Made by a program: the position numbers and the translations under genes. From Spirochaetales bacterium (GTDB taxonomy: Bacteria; Spirochaetota; Spirochaetia; DSM-2461), in contig PDRU01000139.1 in NCBI GenBank assembly GCA_002748225.1, positions 1 to 9,133 of the forward strand: a stretch of DNA of 9,133 nt, written 5' to 3'. Below the pieces are notes generated by a model, which saw only the letters and a program-made list of their open reading frames with translations, was not told the origin of the DNA and made no database searches. This document shows, in pieces, positions 1 through 8,029 of the stretch (the stretch's first letter is position 1; each line of letters starts with the position of its first letter).

Positions 1-1721
1 GTTAAGCCGGCCAGAATATCAATACCTTTCTGCCAGAAATCAGGACTTTCAATATCAAAACCCGCCAGCCGGGCTACAGCGGCCGCGTCATTCGAACCGG
101 TAGCCTCCAGCAGCCGCGTATAGTCGGCAGCAAAAGACTTACCCTCTTCCAGATAGCGGGAATACAGCCCCAGGGCAAACAGCTGCCCAAAGGCATAGGG
201 AAAATTATAAAATGCCAGTTCGGCCGAATAATAATGTCCTTTAACAGCCCACATCCACGCGTGTCTTTCCTGCGGATGAAGGGCATCGCCGTAAGTGCGC
301 TGCTGCGCGTCCAGCATCAGGCTGCACAGTTCTTCCGCGCTCAGCTCGCCCTTCTCCCGTTCCCTCATCAGCGCCGACTCAAAATGGAAACGGCTCAGAA
401 TATCCACAATCACCTGAGAGGCTCCCATTAAATAAGTATCCAGAATGGAAAGCGCGTCTTCCGCGGAAGCCTCATTCAGCGCGGCACGGAAAACCAGCGT
501 CTCCGAAAAAATGCTGGCTGTTTCAGCCAGAGTCATGGGATATTGACGGCTCAGAGCATCCTGATCTTTAAGAACCTCACCATGCCAGGCATGCCCCAGT
601 TCATGCGCCACAGTGGAAACAGAATCAAAAGAACCGTCAAAATTACAGAGAATGCGGCTTTCCCCCGCCAGAGGCAGATGAGTACAGTAGGCCCCGCCCA
701 CCTTGCCCAGCCTGGGCTGCGCATCTATCCAGGACTCCTCAAAGGCATTACGGGCAAAATTCCCCATTTCTTCCGAAAGCGTATCGAACATGGCCGGTAT
801 AAACGCCCGGCACTCCTGCCAGCTCCATTCGCTTTTTTTCAGCGGAGCAAAAAGATCGTACCAGGAAAGCTGCTCCAGCCCCAGAATCTTTGCCTTGGCC
901 CTAAAATACCGGCGGAACACCGGAAGAGAACGGTTCATAACACCCAGAAGAGCATCCAGTGCGGCGCGGGTAATACGGTTCTGGACCAGAGAACGCTCCA
1001 GGGTACTGCCCCAGCCCCGCAGGGAATTCATGGTAACAGTCCAGCCTTTTACACCGTTAAGAGCCGACGCAAGAGCTATTTCATGTTCCTTCCAGCCCGC
1101 GCATTCACTTTTCCAGGCCTTCCGCCGCACATTTCTGTCAGGATCATAGGCCAGCGACCGCAGTTCGCTGAGAGTTTTACCGTCAGAAACAACCGATGAA
1201 GCAATACGTCCGTGGAGTCTTTCCCAGGCATCGGCTCCGTTTCTCTGAAGATCCGCGGCCAGATTCTCCCGTTTAATACACATCTGCCGGGAAGCAAACA
1301 AACGCTCTTCCTTCAGAAAAAACACATGGTTCTGCAGCCGCGAGTCGGAAATCAGCTCATTCCAGGCTTTATCTTCCAAAAGCCCCAGGGCAGAGCGGAA
1401 ACGGACAGCGGCATCTTTAACCGGCAGAACAACAAGGTCCAGTTTATCCCTTTCCCGCTGAATATCCGGATTACCGGTATCCACAGACCACAACGCGGTA
1501 ATATAAGACTCCAGATTTTCCGACAGATCCTCCAGACGGCCCAGAAGGGCCAGAATTTCCGGCAGACTCTCACCGGAAAGAGTATCCCGGTCAACTTCCA
1601 GAATTTCGCGGAGTTTATCCGACAGCTCTGTTAAAGAAGCCAAATCTTTTCTGTAGGCATCAGAATCCGGCGAGGGATAAACAGATTGCAGGTTCCAGCG
1701 CATATCCTTTTCATTTTCCAT
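1..1721 (-). CDS. pepF: M3-family oligoendopeptidase (PepF-like), C-terminus cut by window edge
   Basis: Zinc metallopeptidase expected to cleave short peptides in the cytoplasm. Reading down from an ATG at 1721, the frame is open for 573 codons and leaves the window without a stop, so only the extreme C-terminus is missing; M3B oligoendopeptidases are usually about 570 to 600 residues. Seen directly: HELGH at residues 373-377 (zinc ligands H373, H377, catalytic E374) and E400 in the context MTLAETAS, the expected third zinc ligand. A conserved C-terminal block YNFPYAFGQLFALGLY starts at residue 505. The N-terminal half is the helical part typical of the family. An AAAAGGAG Shine-Dalgarno lies about 9 nt upstream of the ATG, which supports this start. 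It follows pcnB by 30 nt on the same strand and is probably cotranscribed with it. No frameshift is visible, unlike queA and fusA nearby. The family is secure; the exact pepF subtype is less so. Confidence 0.9.
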   Translation of the reverse strand, partial: MENEKDMRWNLQSVYPSPDSDAYRKDLASLTELSDKLREILEVDRDTLSGESLPEILALLGRLEDLSENLESYITALWSVDTGNPDIQRERDKLDLVVLPVKDAAVRFRSALGLLEDKAWNELISDSRLQNHVFFLKEERLFASRQMCIKRENLAADLQRNGADAWERLHGRIASSVVSDGKTLSELRSLAYDPDRNVRRKAWKSECAGWKEHEIALASALNGVKGWTVTMNSLRGWGSTLERSLVQNRITRAALDALLGVMNRSLPVFRRYFRAKAKILGLEQLSWYDLFAPLKKSEWSWQECRAFIPAMFDTLSEEMGNFARNAFEESWIDAQPRLGKVGGAYCTHLPLAGESRILCNFDGSFDSVSTVAHELGHAWHGEVLKDQDALSRQYPMTLAETASIFSETLVFRAALNEASAEDALSILDTYLMGASQVIVDILSRFHFESALMREREKGELSAEELCSLMLDAQQRTYGDALHPQERHAWMWAVKGHYYSAELAFYNFPYAFGQLFALGLYSRYLEEGKSFAADYTRLLEATGSNDAAAVARLAGFDIESPDFWQKGIDILAGL

Positions 1722-1751
1722 ACCGCGGCTCTCCTTTTCTTATTATTCCTC

Positions 1752-2909
1752 TTATCCGTTCTCCCTGAATTTTCTTGCGTGCCTGTAATGAGGCCGCGAA
1801 TTACGTCCCGAACGGTTTTCTTCGGCAAACCTGGAACGCTTACGGGGCATTTTCAACCCCCTCTCCCGGAACATCCATTTTACCGCTTCTTCCACATCGC
1901 GGTTCGGCTGCACCAGAGGTTTCAGCAGATTTTTAAGTTCCTGAACAACATTAAAATAATCAGGAACCTGCAAATCAGAAACTTCCAGTTCCGGCACCTT
2001 CCAGACTCCCGTCGCTTCCATAACCGGTGCTGTGAGAAACTGAAGCATCCTGCCGCGGCTCAATTCCGCCGTGAGCATCTGCTGGTCCATTTCCGCCAGA
2101 CTCAGAAAAAAAGCTTCGCGCAGCTTTTCCCCGCCCGAAAGCAGAATTTCTTCAATGCGGGGCAGCAGCGGCTGCAGCAAATGGTAACGGTGCATCAGAC
2201 GCATAATTACTTCCGAATTGCCGCTTTTCAGTATTTTATGGAGTTCCTCTGAAAGACGTGAAACCGACGCCGAAGCAAGCAGCGGAGCCTGCTTGCGGAT
2301 CTTCCGCCCCACCTGAGGAGCAATCCGCATGCCGGTAATGGCCGCGTATTTAACAGCCCTCAGCATGCGCACCGGATCTTCGGTAAAAGAAGTATCCAGC
2401 GGCAGGACACTGCGCACAATCCTGCGGCGGATATCCTCTACCCCGCCCACAAAATCAATAATAACCTCTTCAGAAGGGCTGTAATAAAGCGCGTTAAGGG
2501 AAAAATCGCGGCGGGTTACATCCTGATAAAACGTACCGTAAACATGATTCCGGTCACCGGATTCGGGAGCCCGGAAAGTAGCCACCTCATGAATTTTCCC
2601 GTCATGAAAATAAATATGGACCAGGCGGAAACGCTTCCCGATAATACGGGAATTGCGGAACAGCTTCTTAACCTGATTAGGCGAAGCGGAAGTGGCAATA
2701 TCAAAATCCTTGGGAGTGCGGTTAAGCAGAAGATCGCGTACGGCCCCGCCGACAATATAAGCCTCAAACCCCCTGCTGTTCAGCCGGGAACAAATTTTTA
2801 CAGCATCCCTGTCAATGGCCGAGCGGTCAATGCAGTGATCAGACTTCTCATAAATTAACGCCCTTATACTGGGCTTACCTTTGTCATCCCGGTAATATCG
2901 TTTGAGCAC
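1752..2909 (-). CDS. pcnB: Class II poly(A) polymerase (PcnB-type nucleotidyltransferase)
   Basis: Template-independent nucleotidyltransferase that adds A residues to RNA 3' ends, marking RNA for decay. From a GTG at 2909 it gives 385 residues. Visible motifs: VGGAVRDLLL at 53-62, metal-binding DFD at 68-70, GKRFRLVH at 91-98, HEVATFR with a third carboxylate E108, RRDF at 133-136, and EDPVRMLRA. The GKRFRLVH signature is the feature I know for separating bacterial poly(A) polymerases from CCA-adding enzymes, so I favour PAP. The C-terminal 35 residues are strongly basic (RKRSRF, HYRHARKF), consistent with RNA binding. The frame is open upstream to 2978, but that extension is unlike the family, and the LKRYYRDDKGK lead-in following GTG 2909 resembles spirochaetal homologues. 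There is no Shine-Dalgarno at this GTG, and a promoter -10 box sits just upstream. pepF follows by 30 nt. Confidence 0.88.
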   Translation of the reverse strand: MLKRYYRDDKGKPSIRALIYEKSDHCIDRSAIDRDAVKICSRLNSRGFEAYIVGGAVRDLLLNRTPKDFDIATSASPNQVKKLFRNSRIIGKRFRLVHIYFHDGKIHEVATFRAPESGDRNHVYGTFYQDVTRRDFSLNALYYSPSEEVIIDFVGGVEDIRRRIVRSVLPLDTSFTEDPVRMLRAVKYAAITGMRIAPQVGRKIRKQAPLLASASVSRLSEELHKILKSGNSEVIMRLMHRYHLLQPLLPRIEEILLSGGEKLREAFFLSLAEMDQQMLTAELSRGRMLQFLTAPVMEATGVWKVPELEVSDLQVPDYFNVVQELKNLLKPLVQPNRDVEEAVKWMFRERGLKMPRKRSRFAEENRSGRNSRPHYRHARKFRENG

Positions 2910-2918
2910 AATGCATAT

Positions 2919-2947
2919 ATTATAACAAGTCCTCACTCTCAATGCAA
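2919..2947 (-). promoter_or_regulatory. Sigma-70-type promoter with extended -10 for pcnB (and pepF)
   Basis: On the minus strand, TTGCAT (2942-2947) is followed by a 17-bp spacer and a perfect TATAAT (2919-2924), preceded by TGT, which makes an extended -10 (TGnTATAAT). The expected start is an A near 2912, only about three bases before the GTG at 2909. The -35 matches the consensus at three of six positions, but the extended -10 compensates. It lies in the gap downstream of queA, so pcnB-pepF probably has its own promoter. Position-based prediction only. Confidence 0.65.
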
Positions 2948-3059
2948 TTACCCGCAGGCGCGGTTCGGGGGCTGTCACTGCCTTGTTTTATTGATTTTCC
3001 GGGGCATTGCGGCTCCGGCGTACCGCCCGCGCCGCCCTTCTGTCCGCCCCTGCCGGAAT

Positions 3060-4202
3060 TCAATGAATCAGCATGGCGTCGCCGTAGGAAAAAAAACGGT
3101 ACTTCAGGTTAACGGCCTCTTCGTAAGCACTCAGTATGCGCTCCCGGCCGCAGAACGCGGAGATCATCATCAGCAGTGTGGAACAGGGCGTGTGAAAGTT
3201 TGTAAAGATACGGTCCACCACCCGGAAGCGTGGAACCGCTGCCCGCCCGCAGCTGTCCGCCGAGCCGCAGCCCGCCGTCCGGAAACGCTCTGTCCGGCTC
3301 CAGACGGCCGCCGGAGCGCAAATTGCCCTCCGGAAACGCGCCGCCCGCCCGCAGCTGTCCGCCAGGCCGCAGCCCGCCGTCTGGAAACGCGCTGTCTGGA
3401 AACGCGCCGCCCGCCCGCAGCTGTCCGCCAGGCCGCAAATTGCCGTCCGGGGATGTGCCGCCCTCTGTCTGATTCCATGCCGACTCCAGTGTGCGCACCG
3501 AGGTGGTTCCCACGGCCAGTACGGGGCGGCCTTCCCTCTTGGCGCGGTTAACAGCCGCGGCTGTTTCTTCGGGCACGCTGTAGCGTTCAGTGTGCATTTC
3601 ATGATCGGTTATCAGGCGGCTGCGGACGGGAGCAAAGGTGCCCAGGCCCACTTCCAGAGTAACCCACTGTATCTCCACTCCTGCATGTAGGGCGGCAGGG
3701 GAATGTGCCCGTACTTTTCAAACCAGTCTTCTTCCGGCACAGGACTCAGCGCCACCAGGCGCCGGTCGGAAGCGGGCTCTCCGGTAATGCGCCCCTCTAT
3801 TCCGCCGGGGAATATCCATTTCTGGCCGTTTTTTCTGCGTTTGGCCTTGTCCACTACGCAGTCCCACTGCCCGCCGGAGGTGCATTGGATAAACAGAAAC
3901 TCTCCCCGTCCGCCCGTTTCGGCGTTACGGGCAAACATGCGGGCTTTGCGCACGCGGGTGTCGTTGAACACCATAAGCGTGCCCGGTTCTATGAAATCCG
4001 GCAGCCGGGGCATAACTGTATGAATAATTTTCGCAGGCGCTTCTTTTGCGGCTTTGGCTTTGGAAGGATGTTCCGAATTTCCGGCCGGAATGCTTTTACT
4101 GCCGGAAGGCAGAACCATCAGGCGGCAGGTGCCGCGGAGCTCGGGCGGTTCTTTGGCAATGAGCTCTTCGGGCAGATTAAAGGAGAAAAGGCTGGTTTCC
4201 AT
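3060..4202 (-). pseudogene. queA: S-adenosylmethionine:tRNA ribosyltransferase-isomerase (QueA), broken into three frames
   Basis: QueA moves the ribosyl group of SAM onto preQ1-modified tRNA to make epoxyqueuosine. Piece 1 (4202 to about 3682, about 174 residues) starts [20 protein letters not shown], holds FNDTRVRKAR and ends HIPLPPYMQ. Piece 2, in another frame from about 3681, reads [20 protein letters not shown], then [11 protein letters not shown] and [13 protein letters not shown]. Piece 3, back in the first frame from about 3227, reads [14 protein letters not shown] to [11 protein letters not shown] and a stop at 3060. The roughly 40 residues that normally join pieces 1 and 2, including the AAPTAGLHF block, are in no frame. 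A repeat array lies before piece 3, and the usual LFIYPG-like stretch is gone. Frame 1 meets TGA TAA at 3609-3614, so no full product is expected. The start overlaps the ruvB end by 26 nt, suggesting coupling. Identity is secure; true pseudogene versus sequence artefact is open. Confidence 0.88.
3241..3470. repeat. GC-rich tandem repeat array (66-bp period) inside queA
   Basis: The 17-bp core gcccgcagctgtccgcc occurs exactly three times, at 3245, 3347 and 3413. Two copies extend to a perfect 40-bp direct repeat (3332-3371 and 3398-3437), 66 bp apart. The first interval is 102 bp, so both spacings are multiples of three. Shorter sub-units such as gcaaattgcc and ggaaacgc recur between the cores. 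In the queA piece-2 frame it encodes a Gly/Pro/Arg-rich repeat ([20 protein letters not shown], 22 residues). Several frames on both strands stay open across it, a consequence of base composition and not of several genes. It sits at a point in QueA, after TTSVRTLES, where homologues have a short loop. Confidence 0.85.
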
Positions 4203-5208
4203 CGGCTTTGTACTTGCGTCCCAAATGCTCATAGGCCAGCTGGGTTACCATGCGGCCGCGGGGTGTACGCTGGAGAAATCCCCGCTGAATAAGATAGGGT
4301 TCGTAAAAATCTTCCAGAGCGTCAATGCCTTCGCCCACACTGATGGCCAGAGTTTCGGCACCTACCGGCCCCCCGCCGTAACGGTCAATAATGGCCGAAA
4401 GAATGCGCCGGTCCTGCTCTTCCAGTCCTTCCAGATCAATGCGCAGCCGCTCCAGACCGTCCTTGACAATAGGAGGAGTAATTGTGGGCGACTTCTGCAC
4501 CTGGGCAAAGTCGCGCATGCGCCGCAGCAGACGGTTGGCCACCCGGGGCGTTCCCCGGCTGCACCGGGCCAGAAGAGCGGATGCCGGTTTATCAATGGCA
4601 ATGCCCAGAATGCCCGCACTGCGCCGGACAATATTTTCCAGTTCCTCCGGGCTGTAGTAGTCAATGCGGACATTAATACCGAATCGGGTAAAGAGCGGAC
4701 TGGAAACCCGTCCGGGCTTGGTGGTAGCGCCCACCAGGGTAAAGGGCGGAACCGGAATACGCACCGTGCGCGCGGCCGGGCCCTGCCCGATAATCCAGTC
4801 AAGTTCGTAGTCTTCCATGGCTATGTAGAGCATTTCTTCAATGGCCGGTTTCAGGCGATGGATTTCATCTATAAAGAACACCGTTTTTTCCGGAATGGTG
4901 GACAGAAGTCCGGCCAGATCCTTGGGCTTGTCCAGGGCCGGGGCGCTGGTTACCTTTATTTCAGAAGAGAGCTCATTGGCCATAATGCCGGCCAGGGTGG
5001 TTTTGCCCAGTCCCGGAGGTCCGCTGATAAACACATGATCCAGCGGCTCCCGCCGTTCACGGGCAGCGGTAATAAAAACCGAGAGGTTATCTTTCAGTTC
5101 GCTCTGTCCCTGAAAATCAGCCAGAAGACGGGGACGAATGCCGGAATCGGCCTCATCTTCGCCCTCGGCGGCACGGGGTTCAGTCATTCGGTCGCTCATT
5201 GGCTCCAT
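4177..5208 (-). CDS. ruvB: Holliday junction branch-migration ATPase RuvB
   Basis: Hexameric AAA+ motor that drives Holliday-junction branch migration with RuvA in recombination repair. From ATG 5208 it is 343 residues, a normal length. Visible: Walker [10 protein letters not shown] at 63-71, Walker B FFIDEIH at 111-117, [18 protein letters not shown] as the sensor and arginine-finger region, [13 protein letters not shown], and a C-terminal winged-helix part with [12 protein letters not shown] and [11 protein letters not shown]. The usual PLRDRFG reads PLFTRFG here, a modest variation. The start is uncertain: TTG 5217, ATG 5208, ATG 5199 and ATG 5187 are all in frame before the conserved [11 protein letters not shown], and none has a convincing Shine-Dalgarno. 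It lies 45 nt after ypfJ, and its end overlaps the queA start, so the three probably form one transcript. The reading frame is intact. No ruvA or ruvC is in the window. Confidence 0.95.
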   Translation of the reverse strand: MEPMSDRMTEPRAAEGEDEADSGIRPRLLADFQGQSELKDNLSVFITAARERREPLDHVFISGPPGLGKTTLAGIMANELSSEIKVTSAPALDKPKDLAGLLSTIPEKTVFFIDEIHRLKPAIEEMLYIAMEDYELDWIIGQGPAARTVRIPVPPFTLVGATTKPGRVSSPLFTRFGINVRIDYYSPEELENIVRRSAGILGIAIDKPASALLARCSRGTPRVANRLLRRMRDFAQVQKSPTITPPIVKDGLERLRIDLEGLEEQDRRILSAIIDRYGGGPVGAETLAISVGEGIDALEDFYEPYLIQRGFLQRTPRGRMVTQLAYEHLGRKYKADGNQPFLL

Positions 5209-5253
5209 AGTACACAAAAAGTGTTCTGTGCGCCACAGGGTGGTATTCGGGTT

Positions 5254-6096
5254 TCAGTTCTGCTGGAAAACTTCGGAAAAATCTCCGCTCTGGAATCCGG
5301 CCATAAAAGCCTGGGTTCTCTGCTCCGAACTGCCATGAGTAAAACTGTCCGGAACGGCATAACCGCGGGCCTGTTCCTGAAGCCTGTCGTCACCGACAGC
5401 AGCGGCAGCGGACAAGCCTTCCCTGATGTCTCCTTCATCCAGCTGCAGATTAGCGGATTTCTGCGCGTAATGCGCCCACACTCCCGCAAGGTAATCGGCC
5501 TGAAGTTCCATCAGAACAGAAATGCGGTTGGCCTCTTTTCCGGGATTCTCGGCCATTATTCTGTGCCCCTGTTCCAGAATGCCCAGCAGGTTCTGCACAT
5601 GATGCCCTACCTCATGGGCCAGAACATAGGCCTGGGCAAAATCGCCCGGCGCGTTAAAACGCCCGGCAAGTTCATCGAAGAAAGACAAATCAATATAGAT
5701 GGTTTCATCAGCCGGAAGGTAGAAAGGCCCGGTGGAAGCTTCGGCCATTCCGGCAGCTGTCTGCACGGTACCGGTGTACAGTACAAGACGGGGCTCCCGG
5801 TATGTCTGCCCCCTTTCGGCAAAAAGAGCCTTCCAGGTGTCTTCGGTATCGGCCAGAACAACCGAACACATTTCCGCCCAGACCTCATGCCGGGGGTTCA
5901 ATTCAGAACTTGTCTGAGTGTTCTGTGGTGAAGAAGTAAACTGGCTGATCATCTCCAGAGGATTGAGCCCCAGCACAAGGGCCAGTACTCCCACAATTAC
6001 TATACCGCCAATTCCCAGAGAAACGCGTTTGCCTCCCTGCCCGCTTTTACGCCGATCGTCCACATTGCTGCTGCGCCGGCCCTGCTGCCACTTCAT
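5254..6096 (-). CDS. ypfJ: Membrane-anchored neutral zinc metallopeptidase, YpfJ family
   Basis: Putative zinc metallopeptidase of the YpfJ/KPN_02809 family (Pfam Zn_peptidase); its physiological substrate is not established. From ATG 6096 it is 280 residues, close to the family's usual length. The start [16 protein letters not shown] matches the typical basic N-terminus. One hydrophobic segment at about residues 27-44 ([18 protein letters not shown]) should anchor it, with the enzymatic domain probably outside the cytoplasm. HEVGH at 161-165 supplies two zinc ligands and the catalytic Glu; E197 in [13 protein letters not shown] is the likely third ligand. The C-terminal [21 protein letters not shown] is a family hallmark. 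The frame is open upstream to 6468, but that part lies antisense to fusA and is unlike the family. A GAGG lies 14 nt before the ATG, which is rather far, and a TATATG box ends 8 nt before it. It is divergent from fusA and first in a run with ruvB and queA. Confidence 0.9.
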   Translation of the reverse strand: MKWQQGRRSSNVDDRRKSGQGGKRVSLGIGGIVIVGVLALVLGLNPLEMISQFTSSPQNTQTSSELNPRHEVWAEMCSVVLADTEDTWKALFAERGQTYREPRLVLYTGTVQTAAGMAEASTGPFYLPADETIYIDLSFFDELAGRFNAPGDFAQAYVLAHEVGHHVQNLLGILEQGHRIMAENPGKEANRISVLMELQADYLAGVWAHYAQKSANLQLDEGDIREGLSAAAAVGDDRLQEQARGYAVPDSFTHGSSEQRTQAFMAGFQSGDFSEVFQQN

Positions 6097-6104
6097 GAGA
6101 AAAC

Positions 6105-6132
6105 CATATACCTCAGAAGACGGAAAAATCAA
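6105..6132 (-). promoter_or_regulatory. Possible promoter for ypfJ-ruvB-queA, leaving almost no leader
   Basis: Minus strand TTGATT (6127-6132), a 16-bp spacer and TATATG (6105-6110), each matching the sigma-70 consensus at four of six positions. The -10 ends 8 nt before the ypfJ ATG, so transcription from it would begin at or within a few bases of the start codon. The competing reading is that the GAGG inside the spacer is a distant Shine-Dalgarno and the real promoter lies further upstream. Confidence 0.35.
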
Positions 6133-6164
6133 GTGCAGATGAGCTACTGTTTTACCTCCATCCA

Positions 6165-6194
6165 TTGCCACAGCACATTTTTGCATGGTAATGT
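6165..6194 (+). promoter_or_regulatory. Possible promoter for fusA
   Basis: TTGCCA (6165-6170, five of six consensus bases), an 18-bp spacer and TAATGT (6189-6194) preceded by TGG, an extended -10 arrangement. The predicted start near 6201 leaves a leader of about 19 nt containing AGAGG (6206-6210), nine bases before the fusA ATG. The -10 itself is weak. Confidence 0.4.
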
Positions 6195-6219
6195 CATTCA
6201 CCCACAGAGGAAGTATACA

Positions 6220-8029
6220 ATGGCCCAGAACCCGCAGAACTTGCGCAACATCGGCATTATGGCGCACATAGATGCCGGAAAAACAACCACCACAGAGCGT
6301 ATTCTTTATTACACGCAGAAAAGCCACCGCATAGGTGAAGTTGATGAAGGTACGGCAACCATGGACTGGATGACCCAGGAGCAGAACCGGGGCATTACCA
6401 TTGTATCGGCGGCCACTACCTGTTTCTGGAAAGATACCCAGATTAACATTATTGACACTCCCGGGCATGTTGATTTTACGGCCGAAGTGGAACGCTCCCT
6501 GCGGGTGCTTGACGGAGCTGTCGGAGTATTCTGCGCGGTAGGCGGCGTGGAGCCGCAGTCGGAAACCGTATGGCGCCAGGCCGACCGCTACGCTGTTCCC
6601 CGCATAGCCTACGTGAATAAAATGGACCGTATTGGAGCCGGGACGAAGATCCGCAAGGCGCGAAGCTGCGCTATTCTCCCATCCGCGATGAACTCAAAGA
6701 GACGGCCGCCGAGTGGAGAGAAAAACTTATTGATGCCATTTCAGCCTTCAGCGATGAAATTACCGAACTCTATCTGGAGGGGAAAGAAGTTCCCGGGGAG
6801 CTCATTCATTCCACTTTGCGCCAGGCCACCATTTCAATGAACGCGGTGCCGGTACTTGTGGGCTCCTCGCTGAAAAACAAGGGTGTCCAGCCGGTTCTGG
6901 ATGCCGTACTGGCCTACCTGCCCTCTCCGGAAGAACTGCCGCCCATACCGGCTGTTCACGGCAAAAAAGACGAAGAGGTTCTCATTGAGCGCAGCCGGAA
7001 GGAAAACCTTTCCGCTCTGGTGTTCAAAATTCAGTACGACCGGGAAATGGGAGTACTCTGCTATATCCGGGTGTATTCAGGCGTGCTGAAAGCCGGCTCG
7101 GCTGTTCTGAACGTGAATGCCCGGAAGCGTGAACGCGTGAACCGCCTGCTGCGTATGCATGCCAATCATCATGAATTCTGGAAAGAATGGAATTCCCCGA
7201 ACCGGTTATTTCCGTTGCCATTGAACCGAAAACCCTCAGCGATCAGGACAAACTGCGCGGCGCCCTGGAGAATCTGAAAAAGGAAGATCCCACATTTGCC
7301 GTTAAAGAGAACGAAGAAACCGGACAGCTTATTATTTCCGGTATGGGCGAGCTGCATCTGGATGTGCTTGTTACACGGGTTCTGGAAGAATACAAGGTTG
7401 CGGCCACTGTGGGTAAACCGCAGGTGAGCTACCGGGAAACCGTCAGCACGGAATTCCTGCACACCGAAACCTATCAGAAAACTCTGGCGGGAAAAGAGCA
7501 TTTTGCCTCTGTTACACTGAAGGTGGAACCGAATGAGCGGGGTAAAGGAAACATTTTTGAATCGGAAGTGGGCAGCGGAAAACTCCCTTCAGGCCTGCAG
7601 GAAGCCGTTAAACGGGGCGTTGAGGCGTCTTTCCCCTCCGGTATTGCCATGGGTTACCCTTGCGTGGATGTTAAAGTAACGTTAACAGACGCAAAATACG
7701 ATGAGGCCTCCTCCAGCGATATTGCGTTTGAAGCCGCCGGTTCCCTGGGTTTTGATTCCGCCTGCCGGAACGCCGCTCCGCTGTTACTGGAACCGGTTAT
7801 GGAGCTGGACGTTATGTGTCCTTCTGAACAGGTTGGCGATGTTATCAGCAACCTTACCCAGAGAGGCGGACAGGTAGAAAGCATGGAGTCGCGCCCCTCT
7901 CATGAACTGGTTAAGGCCAAAGCTCCGCTGGTGAGTATGTTCGGCTATTCGACAACCCTGAGAAGTCTGACTCAGGGCCGTGGAACTTTTTCCATGGTAT
8001 TCAGTCATTTCGCGCCGAAATCATCCTGA
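6220..8029 (+). pseudogene. fusA: Elongation factor G (spdEFG2-like), broken by two internal losses
   Basis: EF-G proteins are ribosomal GTPases for translocation or, in the spirochaetal EFG2 group, ribosome recycling. Piece 1 (6220 to about 6639) holds G1 AHIDAGKT at residues 15-22, RGITI at 57-61, DTPGHVDF with catalytic H83 and NKMD at 133-136, ending RIGA at 137-140. Piece 2, in the next frame (about 6639-7169), reads [20 protein letters not shown], the G5-like GSSLKNKG, and domain II to RLLRMHANH. Piece 3 (about 7175-8029), in the third frame, runs ILERMEFPEPVISVAIEP through domains III-V to GRGTFSMVFSHF and a stop. About 55 residues (most of G') and about 35 residues (the end of domain II) are in no frame; together with 1810 nt present this matches a normal length near 690 codons. 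The RBS AGAGG precedes the ATG by 9 nt. No full EF-G can be made without frame changes at both junctions. Subgroup assignment is tentative. Confidence 0.88.

Noticed and set aside
543..1199. A 218-codon plus-strand open frame.
   Set aside because: It is antisense to the M3 peptidase, including its HELGH region, and shows no protein family character.
2910..2978. An upstream start for pcnB at 2978, adding 23 residues.
   Set aside because: The extension is unlike the family and overlaps the predicted promoter.
2999..3056. GC-rich inverted sequences after queA (GGGGC at 3001-3005 with GCCCC at 3046-3050) as a terminator.
   Set aside because: The stem is short and interrupted, and an A-rich stretch follows on the minus strand where a T run would be needed.
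3109..3602. Several overlapping open frames on both strands across the repeat array, rich in Pro, Arg and Gly.
   Set aside because: GC-rich repeats with few stop codons open every frame; only the QueA-like flanks carry family motifs.
3060..4202. Programmed frameshifting or ribosome bypassing to join the queA pieces.
   Set aside because: Conserved coding segments are absent from every frame, so joining the pieces would not restore the enzyme; no slippery site was evident at the junctions.
4054..5931. A 625-codon open frame on the plus strand, antisense to queA, ruvB and ypfJ.
   Set aside because: It has no recognisable domain, is opposite secure genes with conserved motifs, and its length follows from their codon bias.
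6097..6468. An N-terminal extension of ypfJ of about 124 residues.
   Set aside because: It crosses the divergent promoter region and is antisense to fusA; the family start MKWQ at 6096 fits well.
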